In this document: one piece after another, positions 23,862 to 33,900 of the stretch | Numbering within the stretch: the first letter of the stretch is position 1 | How the letters are laid out: every line of letters begins with the position of its first letter | Origin: WJMB01 sp964581465 | Lineage (GTDB): Bacteria; RBG-13-66-14 | NCBI GenBank assembly: GCA_964581465.1 | Contig: CAZOOP010000032.1 | Coordinates: 1 to 45,241, forward strand | Direction of reading: 5' to 3' | Length of the DNA: 45,241 nt | Made by a program: the position numbers and the translations under genes | The notes under the pieces: generated by a model | Database searches by the model: none | The model's input: the letters and a program-made list of their open reading frames with translations, nothing else | Told to the model about the DNA's origin: nothing

Positions 23862-25702
23862 CCATCCCGGCCGTCGGCGGCGGCGATGTCCAGGCAGGCC
23901 GCCGGGCGCTCAGTGGTCAGGCCGTTCTCCAGGGCGTAGGCCGCCAGCTCCTTGGCGTACTTGATGTAGCTCTCTCCGAAGCCGCCGTTTTCGATCATGA
24001 TCACCACGCCCACCCGGGGATCGTCGGAAGGGGCGAAACCGCAGAACCAGGCGTGGGGTTCGCCGTGGGGGTTTTCCGAGGTGCCGGTCTTGCCGCAGAG
24101 GTCCACGGGGTTGGCGCCGAAGCGGCGCAACACGTTGCGCATCCCGATGATCAGCGTCTCGCGGACGCCGTCGCCCAGGTCGATATGCCGCCGGACGACG
24201 GGCTCGACACTGGAGCGCGGCGAGCCGTCCGGGGCCAGCACCCGGCTGACCAGGCGAGGTTCGAGAAGCTCGCCTCCGTTGGCCACCGCGGCGTACATCG
24301 TCAGCAGCTCCAGGGGCGAGACCAGCACATCGCCTTGGCCGATGGCGTTGTTGCAGATCTGCCCCCGGGGCCAGTTCTCGCCCCAGCGTTCCTCGAGACG
24401 GGCGATCGAGGGGAGTTGTCCGGCGCGCTCGTGGGGGAGATCGATCCCCGTGATCTCGTCGAGACCGTAAAGGTGCCCGAAGCGCTCGATATTCTCGATG
24501 CCCAGCTTCAATCCCAGTTGATAGAAGTAGACGTTACAGCTCCAGCCGATGGCCTCGGTGAGGGTCAGCGAGCCGTGGCCGATGTGGCCCCAGCAGTGGA
24601 AGGCGGTGTCACCGAGGACGAAGACGCCGTCGCAGGCTTGGGGCATCCGCCCGTCGGCGTCGACTACGCCGGTGACCAGCCCGGCGGTGGCGTCGACGAT
24701 CTTGAAGGTCGAGCCCGGGGGGTAGGTGGACTGGTAAGCCCGGGCGAGCAGGGGCTTGTCGGGGTCGGCGAGCAGCTCCCGCCAGTAATCGGGATCGCCG
24801 CCGAAGCCCACTCTGTTGGGATCGTAGACCGGCCGGGCGGCCAGGGCCAGGATCTCGCCGCTGCGCACGTCCATCACGATGATCGAACCGCGCAGACCGG
24901 GCTCGGGCTGGACCCAGGGCACGGTGGAGTCCCAGTCGTAGGGGCGGCGGTAGCTGGTTTCGGCCAGGATCTCCTCGGCGCGCCGCTGCAATCCCAGGTC
25001 GATGGAGAGGACCAGGTTGTCGCCGGGCACGGCGGCGCGGCTCGCCACCTCGCCGACCAGGTTTTCCCTGGCGTCGACCTCGACGATGCGCTCACCGGGC
25101 CGCCCGCGCAGCAGGGTGTCGTAGGTCGACTCCAGGCCCTTGCGCCCGACGAGTTCGCCCAAACGATAGCCCTCCTCGACCTCCTCGGGCCGAGCCTCGT
25201 CCAGGTAGCCCAGCACGTGACAGAGGGTCTCGCCGCCCGGGTAGCGGCGGAGGGGTTGGGAAACCAGCACCAGCCCGGGCAGATCGGTCTCGGCGATCCG
25301 TGTGAGCATGGCGTCGTCGAGGTCTCCACGCAACAGCGCCGGTTCGTAGGGGTAGCCGCGGTTCTCGGCGAAGTTCTCCAGCAGCTCGTCGGGCTCCAGC
25401 TCCAACAGGGCGCAGAGACGCTCCAGCTCTTCCCCGGCCGGGGGCTTGTCCGGCGGCGCCAGCAGGGCCGCGCCGTAGCTGGGGACGTCCGCGGCCAGCA
25501 CGGCGCCGTGGCGATCGTAGATGGTCCCCCGGGGCGCCGTGACCGGGATCCGCCGCAGGCGGTTTTGCTCGCTGGCCGCCGCCAACTGCCGGGCGTGGCT
25601 GATTTGCAGCGCGCCGACGCGCAGCAGCAGCAGCAGGCCGACCAGCATCACGGCCAGTTGGCTCAGCAGCTTGCGGCGACGTTGTTTTTCGGAAGCGCGC
25701 AT
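23858..25702 (-). CDS. mrdA: Penicillin-binding protein 2 (elongasome transpeptidase)
   Basis: The product has 614 residues. A single N-terminal membrane helix (about 13-32) precedes the PBP dimerisation region (PVTAPRGTIYDRHGAVLA, GRKGLESTYD.LLRG) and the transpeptidase domain with all three catalytic motifs: Ser331-TFK (YPPGSTFKI), SCN (388-390) and KTG (538-540). It crosslinks lateral-wall peptidoglycan in the periplasm and pairs with RodA encoded next. mreBCD, which often precede this pair, are absent here, and the gene opens the operon. An extended -10 promoter lies about 45 bases upstream. Confidence 0.95.
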   Translation of the reverse strand: MRASEKQRRRKLLSQLAVMLVGLLLLLRVGALQISHARQLAAASEQNRLRRIPVTAPRGTIYDRHGAVLAADVPSYGAALLAPPDKPPAGEELERLCALLELEPDELLENFAENRGYPYEPALLRGDLDDAMLTRIAETDLPGLVLVSQPLRRYPGGETLCHVLGYLDEARPEEVEEGYRLGELVGRKGLESTYDTLLRGRPGERIVEVDARENLVGEVASRAAVPGDNLVLSIDLGLQRRAEEILAETSYRRPYDWDSTVPWVQPEPGLRGSIIVMDVRSGEILALAARPVYDPNRVGFGGDPDYWRELLADPDKPLLARAYQSTYPPGSTFKIVDATAGLVTGVVDADGRMPQACDGVFVLGDTAFHCWGHIGHGSLTLTEAIGWSCNVYFYQLGLKLGIENIERFGHLYGLDEITGIDLPHERAGQLPSIARLEERWGENWPRGQICNNAIGQGDVLVSPLELLTMYAAVANGGELLEPRLVSRVLAPDGSPRSSVEPVVRRHIDLGDGVRETLIIGMRNVLRRFGANPVDLCGKTGTSENPHGEPHAWFCGFAPSDDPRVGVVIMIENGGFGESYIKYAKELAAYALENGLTTERPAACLDIAAADGRDG

Positions 25703-25743
25703 TCGTTTTTCTCCGGCGGTGGTTCCGAGCGGACCGCGGCTCC

Positions 25744-25752
25744 ATTATACCA
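25744..25752 (-). promoter_or_regulatory. Extended -10 promoter of mrdA-rodA
   Basis: On the minus strand TGGTATAAT matches the extended -10 consensus TGnTATAAT exactly. No good -35 is seen at the usual distance, consistent with an extended -10 class promoter. Confidence 0.55.
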
Positions 25753-26025
25753 GCACGCGACCGCCGCGTCGCTTTGACCGGCCCGCTTCGATTGACAATC
25801 CGGGCGGCCGGCTGGCATACTATCTTATGTTACACTGCTATAAACTCAGAGAAGTACAAGACAGACACGGCGATCGATTCATAAAACCGTCGGCGGCGCC
25901 GTCCGATGTGGTGAACGACCCCATTACGGCACTCGTCCACTTGCGCCGGAGAGCGACACCGTAAGCCCTCCTTCGATAGCCGATCTACTGCCACTGACAC
26001 AACATCCGACGAGAAACAGGCTCCG
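25753..26025 (+). promoter_or_regulatory. Gap between divergent genes, with a plus-strand promoter candidate
   Basis: A perfect TTGACA (25792-25797) is followed by an 18-nt spacer and CATACT (25816-25821). It would give a leader of about 200 nt for the zinc-ribbon gene at 26026. Nothing else was seen. Confidence 0.4.
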
Positions 26026-26829
26026 ATGAGTTCAGCCTCCACCAATAAGAAAAACATGGTCAAGTGCCCCAACTGCGGGACGCCCCTGGAAGCGGGCGCC
26101 AACTTCTGCATCATGTGCGGCACGCCGCGGCCCAAGGGCGAGATCACCTGCCCCTCCTGCGACCTACCGGTCAACGAGAGCGATATCTTCTGCGGCAACT
26201 GCGGTATGCGGCTGCGCGGCGAACCGGCCCAGGTCGAGGCGCGAATGGACCCCGAGGAGGAGGCCAAGCTGCACGGCTCACCCACGGACTCGCCCATCAC
26301 CCTCTCCGAGCTGCTGGCCGTCCCGCCCAAGTTGCCCGAGGATGGCATCATCGTCCGCAAGGCCGGCACGGGCACCAAGTACGGCCCGGGAACCCTGGAC
26401 CGTATCCGCAGCCTGATCAAGAAGGGCCTCATCGACGGCGAGGACGCCGTGGGCACCGGTGACAGCCGCTGGTGGCTGATCAAGGACCACCCCCAGCTCT
26501 GCGAGCTGGTCGGCGAGGAGACCGCCGAGCCCAACGAGGTCAAGATCGAGCTGGCCGCGCCGCGCATCGAGCCCGAAACCAAGCGCTCCACCACCGAGGT
26601 TTCCGAGGCCGAGGCAGAGGAGCTGCCCCCGCGCCCCGGCCTGATCCCCGCCGAGAACATCTACATCTACCTCATCGATTCCAAGAAAGAGATGGGGCCG
26701 ATGAGCTACGCCACCCTGGTCAAGTACATCCGCAACGGCACCCTGGCCAAGCACGACTACATCTACTCGACCAAGAACAAGTGGACCAGCTTCCGCGACC
26801 TGCTCAAGGAGGCCGAGGAGGGCGATTAG
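26026..26829 (+). CDS. Double zinc-ribbon protein with two GYF-like modules
   Basis: The product has 267 residues from the ATG at 26026; an ATG at 26056 (MVKCPNCG) is an alternative. Two zinc ribbons come first: Cys14, 17, 28, 31 and Cys42, 45, 56, 59. Two related modules follow, about 106-160 (IIVRKAGTGTKYGPGTLDRI, LIKKGLIDGED, WWLI) and about 212-262 (IYIYLIDSKKEMGPMSYATL, YIRNGTLAKHDYI). The second resembles the GYF_2 domain of bacterial proteins (W/Y, a GP, an [IL]xxG, a final W). An acidic linker joins them. There is no signal peptide or membrane helix, so it is cytoplasmic. A protein-protein adaptor role is inference. The gene is monocistronic. Confidence 0.75.
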   Translation: MSSASTNKKNMVKCPNCGTPLEAGANFCIMCGTPRPKGEITCPSCDLPVNESDIFCGNCGMRLRGEPAQVEARMDPEEEAKLHGSPTDSPITLSELLAVPPKLPEDGIIVRKAGTGTKYGPGTLDRIRSLIKKGLIDGEDAVGTGDSRWWLIKDHPQLCELVGEETAEPNEVKIELAAPRIEPETKRSTTEVSEAEAEELPPRPGLIPAENIYIYLIDSKKEMGPMSYATLVKYIRNGTLAKHDYIYSTKNKWTSFRDLLKEAEEGD

Positions 26830-26836
26830 CCCTGGG

Positions 26837-26858
26837 AAGGGGGTATCGCACGCCCCTT
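26837..26858 (+). terminator. Weak hairpin after the zinc-ribbon/GYF-like gene
   Basis: AAGGGG (26837-26842) and CCCCTT (26853-26858) with a 10-nt loop, eight bases after the stop. There is no T-run. Confidence 0.35.
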
Positions 26859-26980
26859 GACCGGCGACGATCGCCAACAGCTTGCCCACCATTGCGGTAG
26901 TCGAACATTTCTTTGCTGCTCAGAAAAGCAACAAAGCAACCTTGAGATCGTCCTATATTAAATATTATGGATCGTATACC

Positions 26981-27310
26981 CTCTTCGGACCTGATTGTGA
27001 TTGTATCTTGTTGATAATAGAGGTGATGATTATCGGGTGCCTGTCACAAAGCGGGCAGTTTAGAAAAGTGGCGATTAATACGGGCCTGATGCTTAACGAT
27101 CCTTAATGATCCTTAATGATGCTAGATATCAGCGGACTATTATATGCCCTGACAGATGATTGCCACAGAACCCTAAGTATCATAATTACAGGCAATAACG
27201 GTATGCTAAATGAACACCTGCTTCTAAACAGCGCATTCTAGGGAATCAATAACGGCCCGGCAGGTTGATCCCAAACAGCCTGATTTGACCCGAACACGTC
27301 CTATGATGCC
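26981..27310 (+). repeat. Mosaic repeat R2-R3, copy c (best preserved)
   Basis: 26981-27217 is R2 and 27236-27310 is the 75-bp R3 block, in the same order as copy b. R2 contains GATAAT (27013-27018) and ATTATC (27029-27034), a spaced inverted repeat kept in other copies. All frames are full of stops. A short AATGATCCTT-type duplication occurs near 27100-27118. From 27311 to 27553 the sequence is AT-rich with no recognised feature, apart from weak similarity to 15630-15795. Confidence 0.7.
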
Positions 27311-27553
27311 TAAATAATTGCCCGAAGCGGGGTGTCCATTCTCGAAGACGGATACTTGAAGACAGATAACAGTCACCAGCGACCAAGCAGGGAAAAAGGC
27401 CGCAGACGGCGTATCATTATCCCCAAGTCTGCTCAACACCCGAGCTAGACCAACAACCTCCAGCTTCCAGCGGGACTCAAAACAACTCCGGGTGTAAATG
27501 CATAAACCAGTTAAATGGTACCCAACTAAACAAATCGTGCTATCTTAATACAA

Positions 27554-27892
27554 GGGATCATCACAGAAGATGAACAACTAATTCGCAACTCAGCAAAGCC
27601 GCTTTGAGAAGCAGCTTTGGTAACTTTCCTCAGCGAGGCTTCACCCAGCGAAGTCGGATAGCGGTCGAAGCTGCTAGAGCGAGCAATGGAGCGTCGTCAG
27701 CAGAGCCCTCACCCACAGCATTATCGAAATCTGAATGAAACCAACGGCTTCCGGCTTCCGGCGGGACTCAAGGCAAAACCGGATTCAGTGCCACCAAGTA
27801 ACGGTATGACAATGACAGCGACTATGAGCTATAAAACATTGAATGACAATCTATTAGCTGAACGAGTCGGTTCAGATACGAGTGATAATCCC
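27554..27892 (-). mobile_element. MITE copy D (339 bp)
   Basis: It begins GGGATCATCACAG and ends GTGATAATCCC. It differs from the inverted copy E at 35191 by only two bases, both near the terminal repeat. The flanking octamers are TAATACAA and TAATGCAT (6 of 8 identical), a decayed target duplication. An open frame of 69 codons begins at 27686. Confidence 0.92.
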
Positions 27893-28296
27893 TAATGCAT
27901 TAAGAATGAGCGCTTCTTGATGGTCGTCATGCCGAGGCGCACCTCGATCAAGCGGATCCTGGGAACCAACATTACGTGAGAGCTGGCGGCGTTCCTGGGA
28001 ATACTGCCGGCTTGCCGTGTAGATCGCTATCAAATCCATGTTCACGCAGAACCCGATTATCCGCCGTCCACTCAACACCGTCTCCATCTGACCGCCCACC
28101 GGCCGGCCGATTCTTGACTGCGCCCGCAACGCCCTGCCCTTGTGACAGCATCCACTGACGCCGTCGGAGTGGCGACGCCGAGCGGGATCGGGGTCCTCAG
28201 TCAACCTCGTGAAGCTTCCAATGATCACCTCCGCCAGCTACCGCTGAATCCCTCCGGCCGCCGTCCCGCTGCGGCCGGTTTCCCTGAAGGCGCTCC
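27893..28296. other. Gap upstream of the pseudokinase gene, with a leader hairpin
   Basis: No gene was recognised. CCGGCCGC (28254-28261) and GCGGCCGG (28271-28278) form a perfect 8-bp stem with a 9-nt loop, ending 18 bases before the start codon at 28297, where it may affect initiation. Confidence 0.5.
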
Positions 28297-30972
28297 ATGT
28301 TCTGCCCCAACTGCGGTAAACAAAACCCGGACAAGGCCCTCTTCTGTCGGCACTGCGGCTCCCGCATGCCCGAAACCCCTACTGAGACCACCACCGCCGC
28401 CGAGCTGACCTTCATCGAGGGTGCCGCCGAGTTCGTCGGTCAGAACCTGGGCCGCTACCGCGTGCTCAAGCAGATCCGCCAGACGAGCACCGGCGTGGTC
28501 TACCGCGCCCTGGACACCCAGCTCGAGCGCATCGTCGAGATCAAGGTCCTGCCCAAGGCCTACGCCGCCGACGAGTATCGCAGCCGCAGCTTCCGCGAGG
28601 AGGTCAACCTCGCCGCCAACCTGGAGCACGCCAACATCCTGCCCATCCACGACTTCGGCCGGGTGGGTGACAACTTCTTCGTCGTCACCAAGCACACCGA
28701 GGGTCACTCCCTCTCCCGGCACATCGAGAAGCGGGCGCCGCTGGCCCCGGTGGAGATGCTGCGCATCGGCATCCAGATCGCCTCGGCCCTGGTCTATCTG
28801 CACAAGCGCTTCATCATCCACGGCAACCTCTCCGCCGCCGGCTTCATTCTCGACGACTCCGGCCATGTGGTGATGCGCGACGTGGAGTTCGCCAGCGCCA
28901 AGTACCTGCACGATCCGGGCATCCCGCTGACCGAGGACGAATCCGCCGAGAAAGACCAAAGCCACCTGGACAAGTGCCTGGAGGCCTACCGCGCCCCCGA
29001 GGTCGCCGCCGGGGAGTCGCCCGACGCCCGCTCCGACATCTACTCCCTGGGCTCCATCCTCTACCACCTGCTCACGGGTCATCTGCCCTACACCGGCCAG
29101 GAGGGCGAGGCCGCCACCCTCTCCTTCCGCGGCGTCCCGCTGTCCCTGGAGGAGCTGCTGGTCTCGATGCTGCGCCGCGATCCCGAAAGGCGCCTGGCCT
29201 CGGCCGAGGACGTCCGCCAGGGGCTACGCCAGGCCTACTCGGTCTCGATCACCTCCCTGGCCGGCGACGAGGACCTCAGCGACGAGTTCATCGACTTCAG
29301 CCGCCTCAACAACGCCCAGGAGCGTGACCGCCGCGATAACATCGAAGGGTTGGTCCAGTGCCTGCTGAGCGACATCGGCGTCGGGGAGCTCGGTCGCGAC
29401 GAAGGCGATCGGCGGACCCTGGAGCCCGTCGCCGCCGATGAGCCGCCCTCGGCCCAGAGTATCGGACGCCTCTCCTTCTACTCCAGCCTCGACGAAGCGC
29501 TCAGCCTGGCGCGCAGCGGCTCCGTCGGCGACGCCCTCGAGGAGCTACGGGCCGGCTTGAGTCTCGACGAGGTCCACACCCTGGAGCGGACGCGACGTTT
29601 TCTGGGCCGTCTGGCCGACCAAGAACGCAAGCTCAAACGGGCGCGCTTCATCCTGGGCAACAACCTGGTCACCGAGTTCCGTCGCGCCGCCGAGGGCTTC
29701 AGCCAGGCCCTCAGCGAGGACCCCAACTGTGAGGAGGCCCGGCAGGGTCTGAGCCTGCTCGGTGAGCTGGACCGGCTGTGGATGAAGGACAAGCCTCGAC
29801 CCCGGAGGCGTTGGCTCAAGCCCGTCCTGATCGGCGCGGCGGCGCTGGCCGCGATCGCTTTGGCGCTGATCATCTTCATCCGCCCGGACCACGGCTTCCT
29901 GGCCGACAACCTCAACCCCCGGGGACTGCTGCCCGGTGGCGGTCAGCCCCTGTTGGCCGGAGCCGAAACCGCCAAAGAGACGCTGACCATGGACGAAGAG
30001 CCCACCCGGGGCATCTCCCTGGCCGGTGACTTCCTGCTCGTTCCCACCGAGGCCGGCGAGCTGGCCGCCTACTCACTCAAGACCGGCGACGAGGTCTGGC
30101 GGGTCACCGGGGTGCGGGCCGACCATCCGCCCCTGGTCTACCGCGGCGAGGGCGGCGAAGACAACCCGGGGCAGATACTCACCTCGGGCGGCAGCTTCCT
30201 GGAGCTGCGCGATCACGAGGGCGGATTGGTCACCCGACGCGACCTGGAGGCCGAACTGGCCGCCGAGCCCCGCCTGGGTCCCGAGGGACATCTTTACGTC
30301 GTCAACGAACGCGGCACCGTCTTCGCCTTCGACATCTCGACCCCGGGGCGTCTACCCCGGCTCTGGGCGACCAATCTCGGCGGCTCGGCCCCTCCCGTGG
30401 GTGCCTATCCGGCCCCCAGCGGTCGGCGCCTCTTCGTCACCTTCAGCGACGGCCGCGCAGTGCTCCTCGACGGCTACAACGGCGCCCAGCTCTGGCCGGC
30501 GGCCCTGGACCTGGGCGGCGGATTCAACAACGAGCACCCCCGGCCGGTCTTCGACGGCGATCTGCTCCACCTCACCGTGGACGAGCGCTACGTCGCCGTG
30601 GACCTGCGGGACGGCCGGATAGTCGCCGATCTCCCCCTGGCCGCCGGCCCCCTGGGCAACCCCGCGCTCTCCGAGGGCTCCCTCTTCTTCGCCTCCACCA
30701 ACGGCGTCATCTTCCGCTTGGTCCCCGGCGACGAGCCGACCATCTACAGCGAGGAGCTGGAGGCACGGCTGCGCCCGGAGCGGCCGTTGATCTGCGCCTC
30801 GGAGCTGCTCTTCCGCCGCCGCGACAACCGCCTGACCGTGGTCAACACCGCCAACCTGCTGGCCACGCCCCGTGAGCTGCCCGTCGCCGACGAGCCCCTG
30901 CTGATCAGCGGCGGCCACGCCTTCCTGCTCTCCGGCAAGACCCTCTACCGCCTGACGCCCCTGCGGCCCTAA
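28297..30972 (+). CDS. Zinc ribbon / Ser-Thr pseudokinase / membrane helix / beta-propeller protein
   Basis: The product has 891 residues. A zinc ribbon (Cys3, 6, 17, 20) leads into a Pkn-type kinase fold (about 50-325): YRVLKQIRQTSTGVVYRALD in place of the Gly-rich loop, the ATP-site Lys83 (EIKVL), then HGNLSAAGFIL (175-185) where HRDLKPxNIL is expected, and DVE (195-197) where DFG is expected. The catalytic-loop Asp is Asn177, its Lys is Ser179 and the metal-binding Asn is Gly182. The later APE (RAPEVAAGE) and SDIYSLGSILYHLLTG are normal. It is therefore predicted to be a pseudokinase. A TPR-like pair (about 465-490), one membrane helix (about 509-528) and an extracytoplasmic PQQ-like propeller (about 560-890) follow. 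A sensor role is inference. It ends 18 bases before dnaE. Confidence 0.85.
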   Translation: MFCPNCGKQNPDKALFCRHCGSRMPETPTETTTAAELTFIEGAAEFVGQNLGRYRVLKQIRQTSTGVVYRALDTQLERIVEIKVLPKAYAADEYRSRSFREEVNLAANLEHANILPIHDFGRVGDNFFVVTKHTEGHSLSRHIEKRAPLAPVEMLRIGIQIASALVYLHKRFIIHGNLSAAGFILDDSGHVVMRDVEFASAKYLHDPGIPLTEDESAEKDQSHLDKCLEAYRAPEVAAGESPDARSDIYSLGSILYHLLTGHLPYTGQEGEAATLSFRGVPLSLEELLVSMLRRDPERRLASAEDVRQGLRQAYSVSITSLAGDEDLSDEFIDFSRLNNAQERDRRDNIEGLVQCLLSDIGVGELGRDEGDRRTLEPVAADEPPSAQSIGRLSFYSSLDEALSLARSGSVGDALEELRAGLSLDEVHTLERTRRFLGRLADQERKLKRARFILGNNLVTEFRRAAEGFSQALSEDPNCEEARQGLSLLGELDRLWMKDKPRPRRRWLKPVLIGAAALAAIALALIIFIRPDHGFLADNLNPRGLLPGGGQPLLAGAETAKETLTMDEEPTRGISLAGDFLLVPTEAGELAAYSLKTGDEVWRVTGVRADHPPLVYRGEGGEDNPGQILTSGGSFLELRDHEGGLVTRRDLEAELAAEPRLGPEGHLYVVNERGTVFAFDISTPGRLPRLWATNLGGSAPPVGAYPAPSGRRLFVTFSDGRAVLLDGYNGAQLWPAALDLGGGFNNEHPRPVFDGDLLHLTVDERYVAVDLRDGRIVADLPLAAGPLGNPALSEGSLFFASTNGVIFRLVPGDEPTIYSEELEARLRPERPLICASELLFRRRDNRLTVVNTANLLATPRELPVADEPLLISGGHAFLLSGKTLYRLTPLRP

Positions 30973-30990
30973 CCCCCCGGGACAGCTACC

Positions 30991-33900
30991 ATGGCCAGCG
31001 CTTCGCCGCCCTTCATCCACCTCCACAACCACAGCGAGTACTCCATCCTCGACGGCATGTGCCGCATCCGGGACATGGTCGATCGCGCCGTGGAGTTCAA
31101 CATGCCCGCCCTGGCGCTGACCGACCACGGCAACATGTTCGGCGCCGTGCCCTTCTACAAGGCCTGCCAGAAGCGGGGCATCACGCCGATTATCGGCTGT
31201 GAGGTCTATCTGACCCCGGGCTCGCGCCACACCAAGAACCCGGACCAGCGCACCCGCTACCATTTGGTCCTGTTAGCCAAGGACCTCACCGGCTATCGCA
31301 ACCTCTCCCGCCTGGTCACCCTGGCCCACACCGAGGGTTTTTACTATAAGCCCAGGATAGACAAGGAGTTGCTGGAGCAGTACCACGAGGGGCTGATCGC
31401 CCTCTCGGCCTGCCTTTCCGGCGAGGTGCCCAAGCACCTGGACCGCGACGACTACGAGGGCGCCCGCAAGGCGGCGGCCTGGTACCGCGATCTCTTCGGC
31501 CCCGACGATTTCTATCTCGAGCTGATGGACCACGGACTGGAACGCCAGCGCAAGATCAACCGCGGCCTGGTCTCTCTGGCCGCCGAGCTGGACCTGGGCC
31601 TGACGGCGACCAACGATTGCCACTTCCTGGACCACGGCGACCACCGCGCCCACGACGTGCTGCTCTGCATCCAGACGGGCAAGACCCTGGCCGACTCCGA
31701 GCGGATGCGCTTCGAGAGCGATCAGGTCTACTTCAAGAGTCCCGAGGAGATGTCCGAGCTCTTCGGCGAGCTGCCCCAGGCCTTGGAAAACACCTGGGAG
31801 ATCGCCCGGCGCTGCCATCTCGACCTGGGCCTCAACCCGCCGGGCGGCCGCCTGCCCACCTACCCCGTCCCCGAGGGCGAGAGCGAGGAGAGCTACCTGC
31901 GCGCCTCGGCCCTGGACGGGCTGGAGCGGCGCGGCGTCGGCGAAGCGGCGGCCTACCGGGAGCGCCTGGACGAGGAGCTGGGCATCATCGGCCAGATGGG
32001 CTTCCCCGGCTACTTCCTCATCGTCTGGGACATCGTGCGCGAGGCCCGGGAGATGGGCGTCGAGGTCGGCCCGGGACGCGGCTCGGCGGCGGGCAGCCTG
32101 ACCGCCTGGTCTCTGGGGATCACCGATATCGATCCCCTCGAGTACAACCTGCTCTTCGAGCGCTTCCTCAACCCCGAGCGCGTCAGCATGCCCGACATCG
32201 ACCTGGACTTCGCCGACGACCAGCGCGACCGGGTCATCAACTACGTCCGCGAGAAGTACGGCGACGACAACGTCGCCCAGTTGATCACCTTCTCCAAACT
32301 GGGCGCCCGAGCGGTGATCCGTGACGTGGGCCGGGTGCTCCAAGTGCCCCTGGAGACCGTCGACAAGGTGGCCAAGCAGGTGCCCTTCGGCCCCGGGGTG
32401 ACCCTCCAGGGCGCCCTGGAGACCACGCCGGAGCTCAAGGCGCTGGCCGACGACGACCCGCTGATCGCCGACGTGCTGGAGTACGGTCTCAAGCTCGAGG
32501 GCCTGGTGCGCCACGCCGGCACCCACGCCGCCGGGGTGGTTATCAGTGACCGTCCCCTGTGCGAGCTGGTGCCCCTCTACCTCGACAACACCACGCAGTA
32601 CGACGGAAAGTCCGTCGAGGACGTCGGCCTGCTCAAGGTCGACTTCCTGGGCCTGAAGAACCTCTCGGTGATCCGCGACTGCTGCGGGATGATCCGCCGG
32701 CGCCACGGCGTGGAGATCGTCCCCGACGACATCCCGATGGGCGACCCCAAGGTCTACGAGCTCCTCAAGGCCTGCGACACCGCCGGCATCTTCCAGCTCG
32801 AATCCGAGATCGCCCGCGACGTCCTGCGCCGGGTGGCTCCGAACAACTTCCGCGAGCTGATCCCCGTGCTGTCGCTGTTCCGCCCCGGACCCCTGGGCTC
32901 GGGAATGACGGAGAACTACATCAAGGGCAAGCACGGTGAGATCGAGGTCAGTTATCCCCACGAGTCCCTGGAGGACGTTCTGGCCGAGACCTTCGGCGTG
33001 ATGGTCTACCAGGAACAGGTGATGCAGGTGGCCAGCCGCCTGGCCGGTTTCAGTTACGGACGCGCGGACCTGCTGCGCCGGGCGATGGCCAAGAAGACCG
33101 GCGAGCTGGACAACTACCGCGCCGAGTTCGTCCGCGGCGCTGAGGGCCGCGACATCGACCCCGGGCTGGCCGACGGCATCTTCGAGCAGATCGTGCCCTT
33201 CGCCAGCTACGGCTTCAACAAGAGCCACTCGGCGGCCTACGCCGTGGTGACCTACCGCACCGCCTGGCTGAAGGCCAACTACCGCCCCGAGTTCACCGCC
33301 GCTCTGCTCTCCCACGAGCTGGACCGCGACGAGAAGATCGCCTACTACATCGGTCGCAGCCGCCGCGAGGGCGTCGACGTGCTGTCGCCGGAGATCAACC
33401 GCAGCCGCTGCGGTTTCCACGTCGTCGACGTCCCGGTCGACGAAGAGAGCGACAACGGCGGACCGGCCACTCGACCGGCCATCCTTTTCGGTCTGGGCGC
33501 GGTGAAGAACGTCGGCCTGGGGCTGGTCGAGAAGCTGATCGCCGAGCGCGAAACCGAGGGGCCCTACGCCTCGCTGACCGACCTGGCGCTGCGCCTGGGC
33601 ACCCAGCAGGTCAACCGCCGGGTGCTCGAATCGCTGATCGCCGCCGGGGCCGTGGACGAATTCCCGGGCAGCCGGGCCCAGAAGACCGAGGCCGTCGCGC
33701 ACATCCTCGAGCGGGCCGCCCAGGAGCTGCGCGACCGCGACGTCGGCCAGGAAAGCCTCTTCGGCCTCGGCGCCGTCGATACCGGCCCCGGCTCCGTCGA
33801 CCGCCTGGCCGACCCCCTGGACCCCAATATCGAGCCCTGGGACGAGCACCGCCGGATGAGCGAGGAGAAGGCCGTCCTAGGTCTCTACCTGACCGGCCAC

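Noticed and set aside
27872..28228. Minus-strand 118-codon frame before the pseudokinase gene
   Set aside because: It has no ribosome site and no recognisable domain, and it starts among MITE-flanking repeats.
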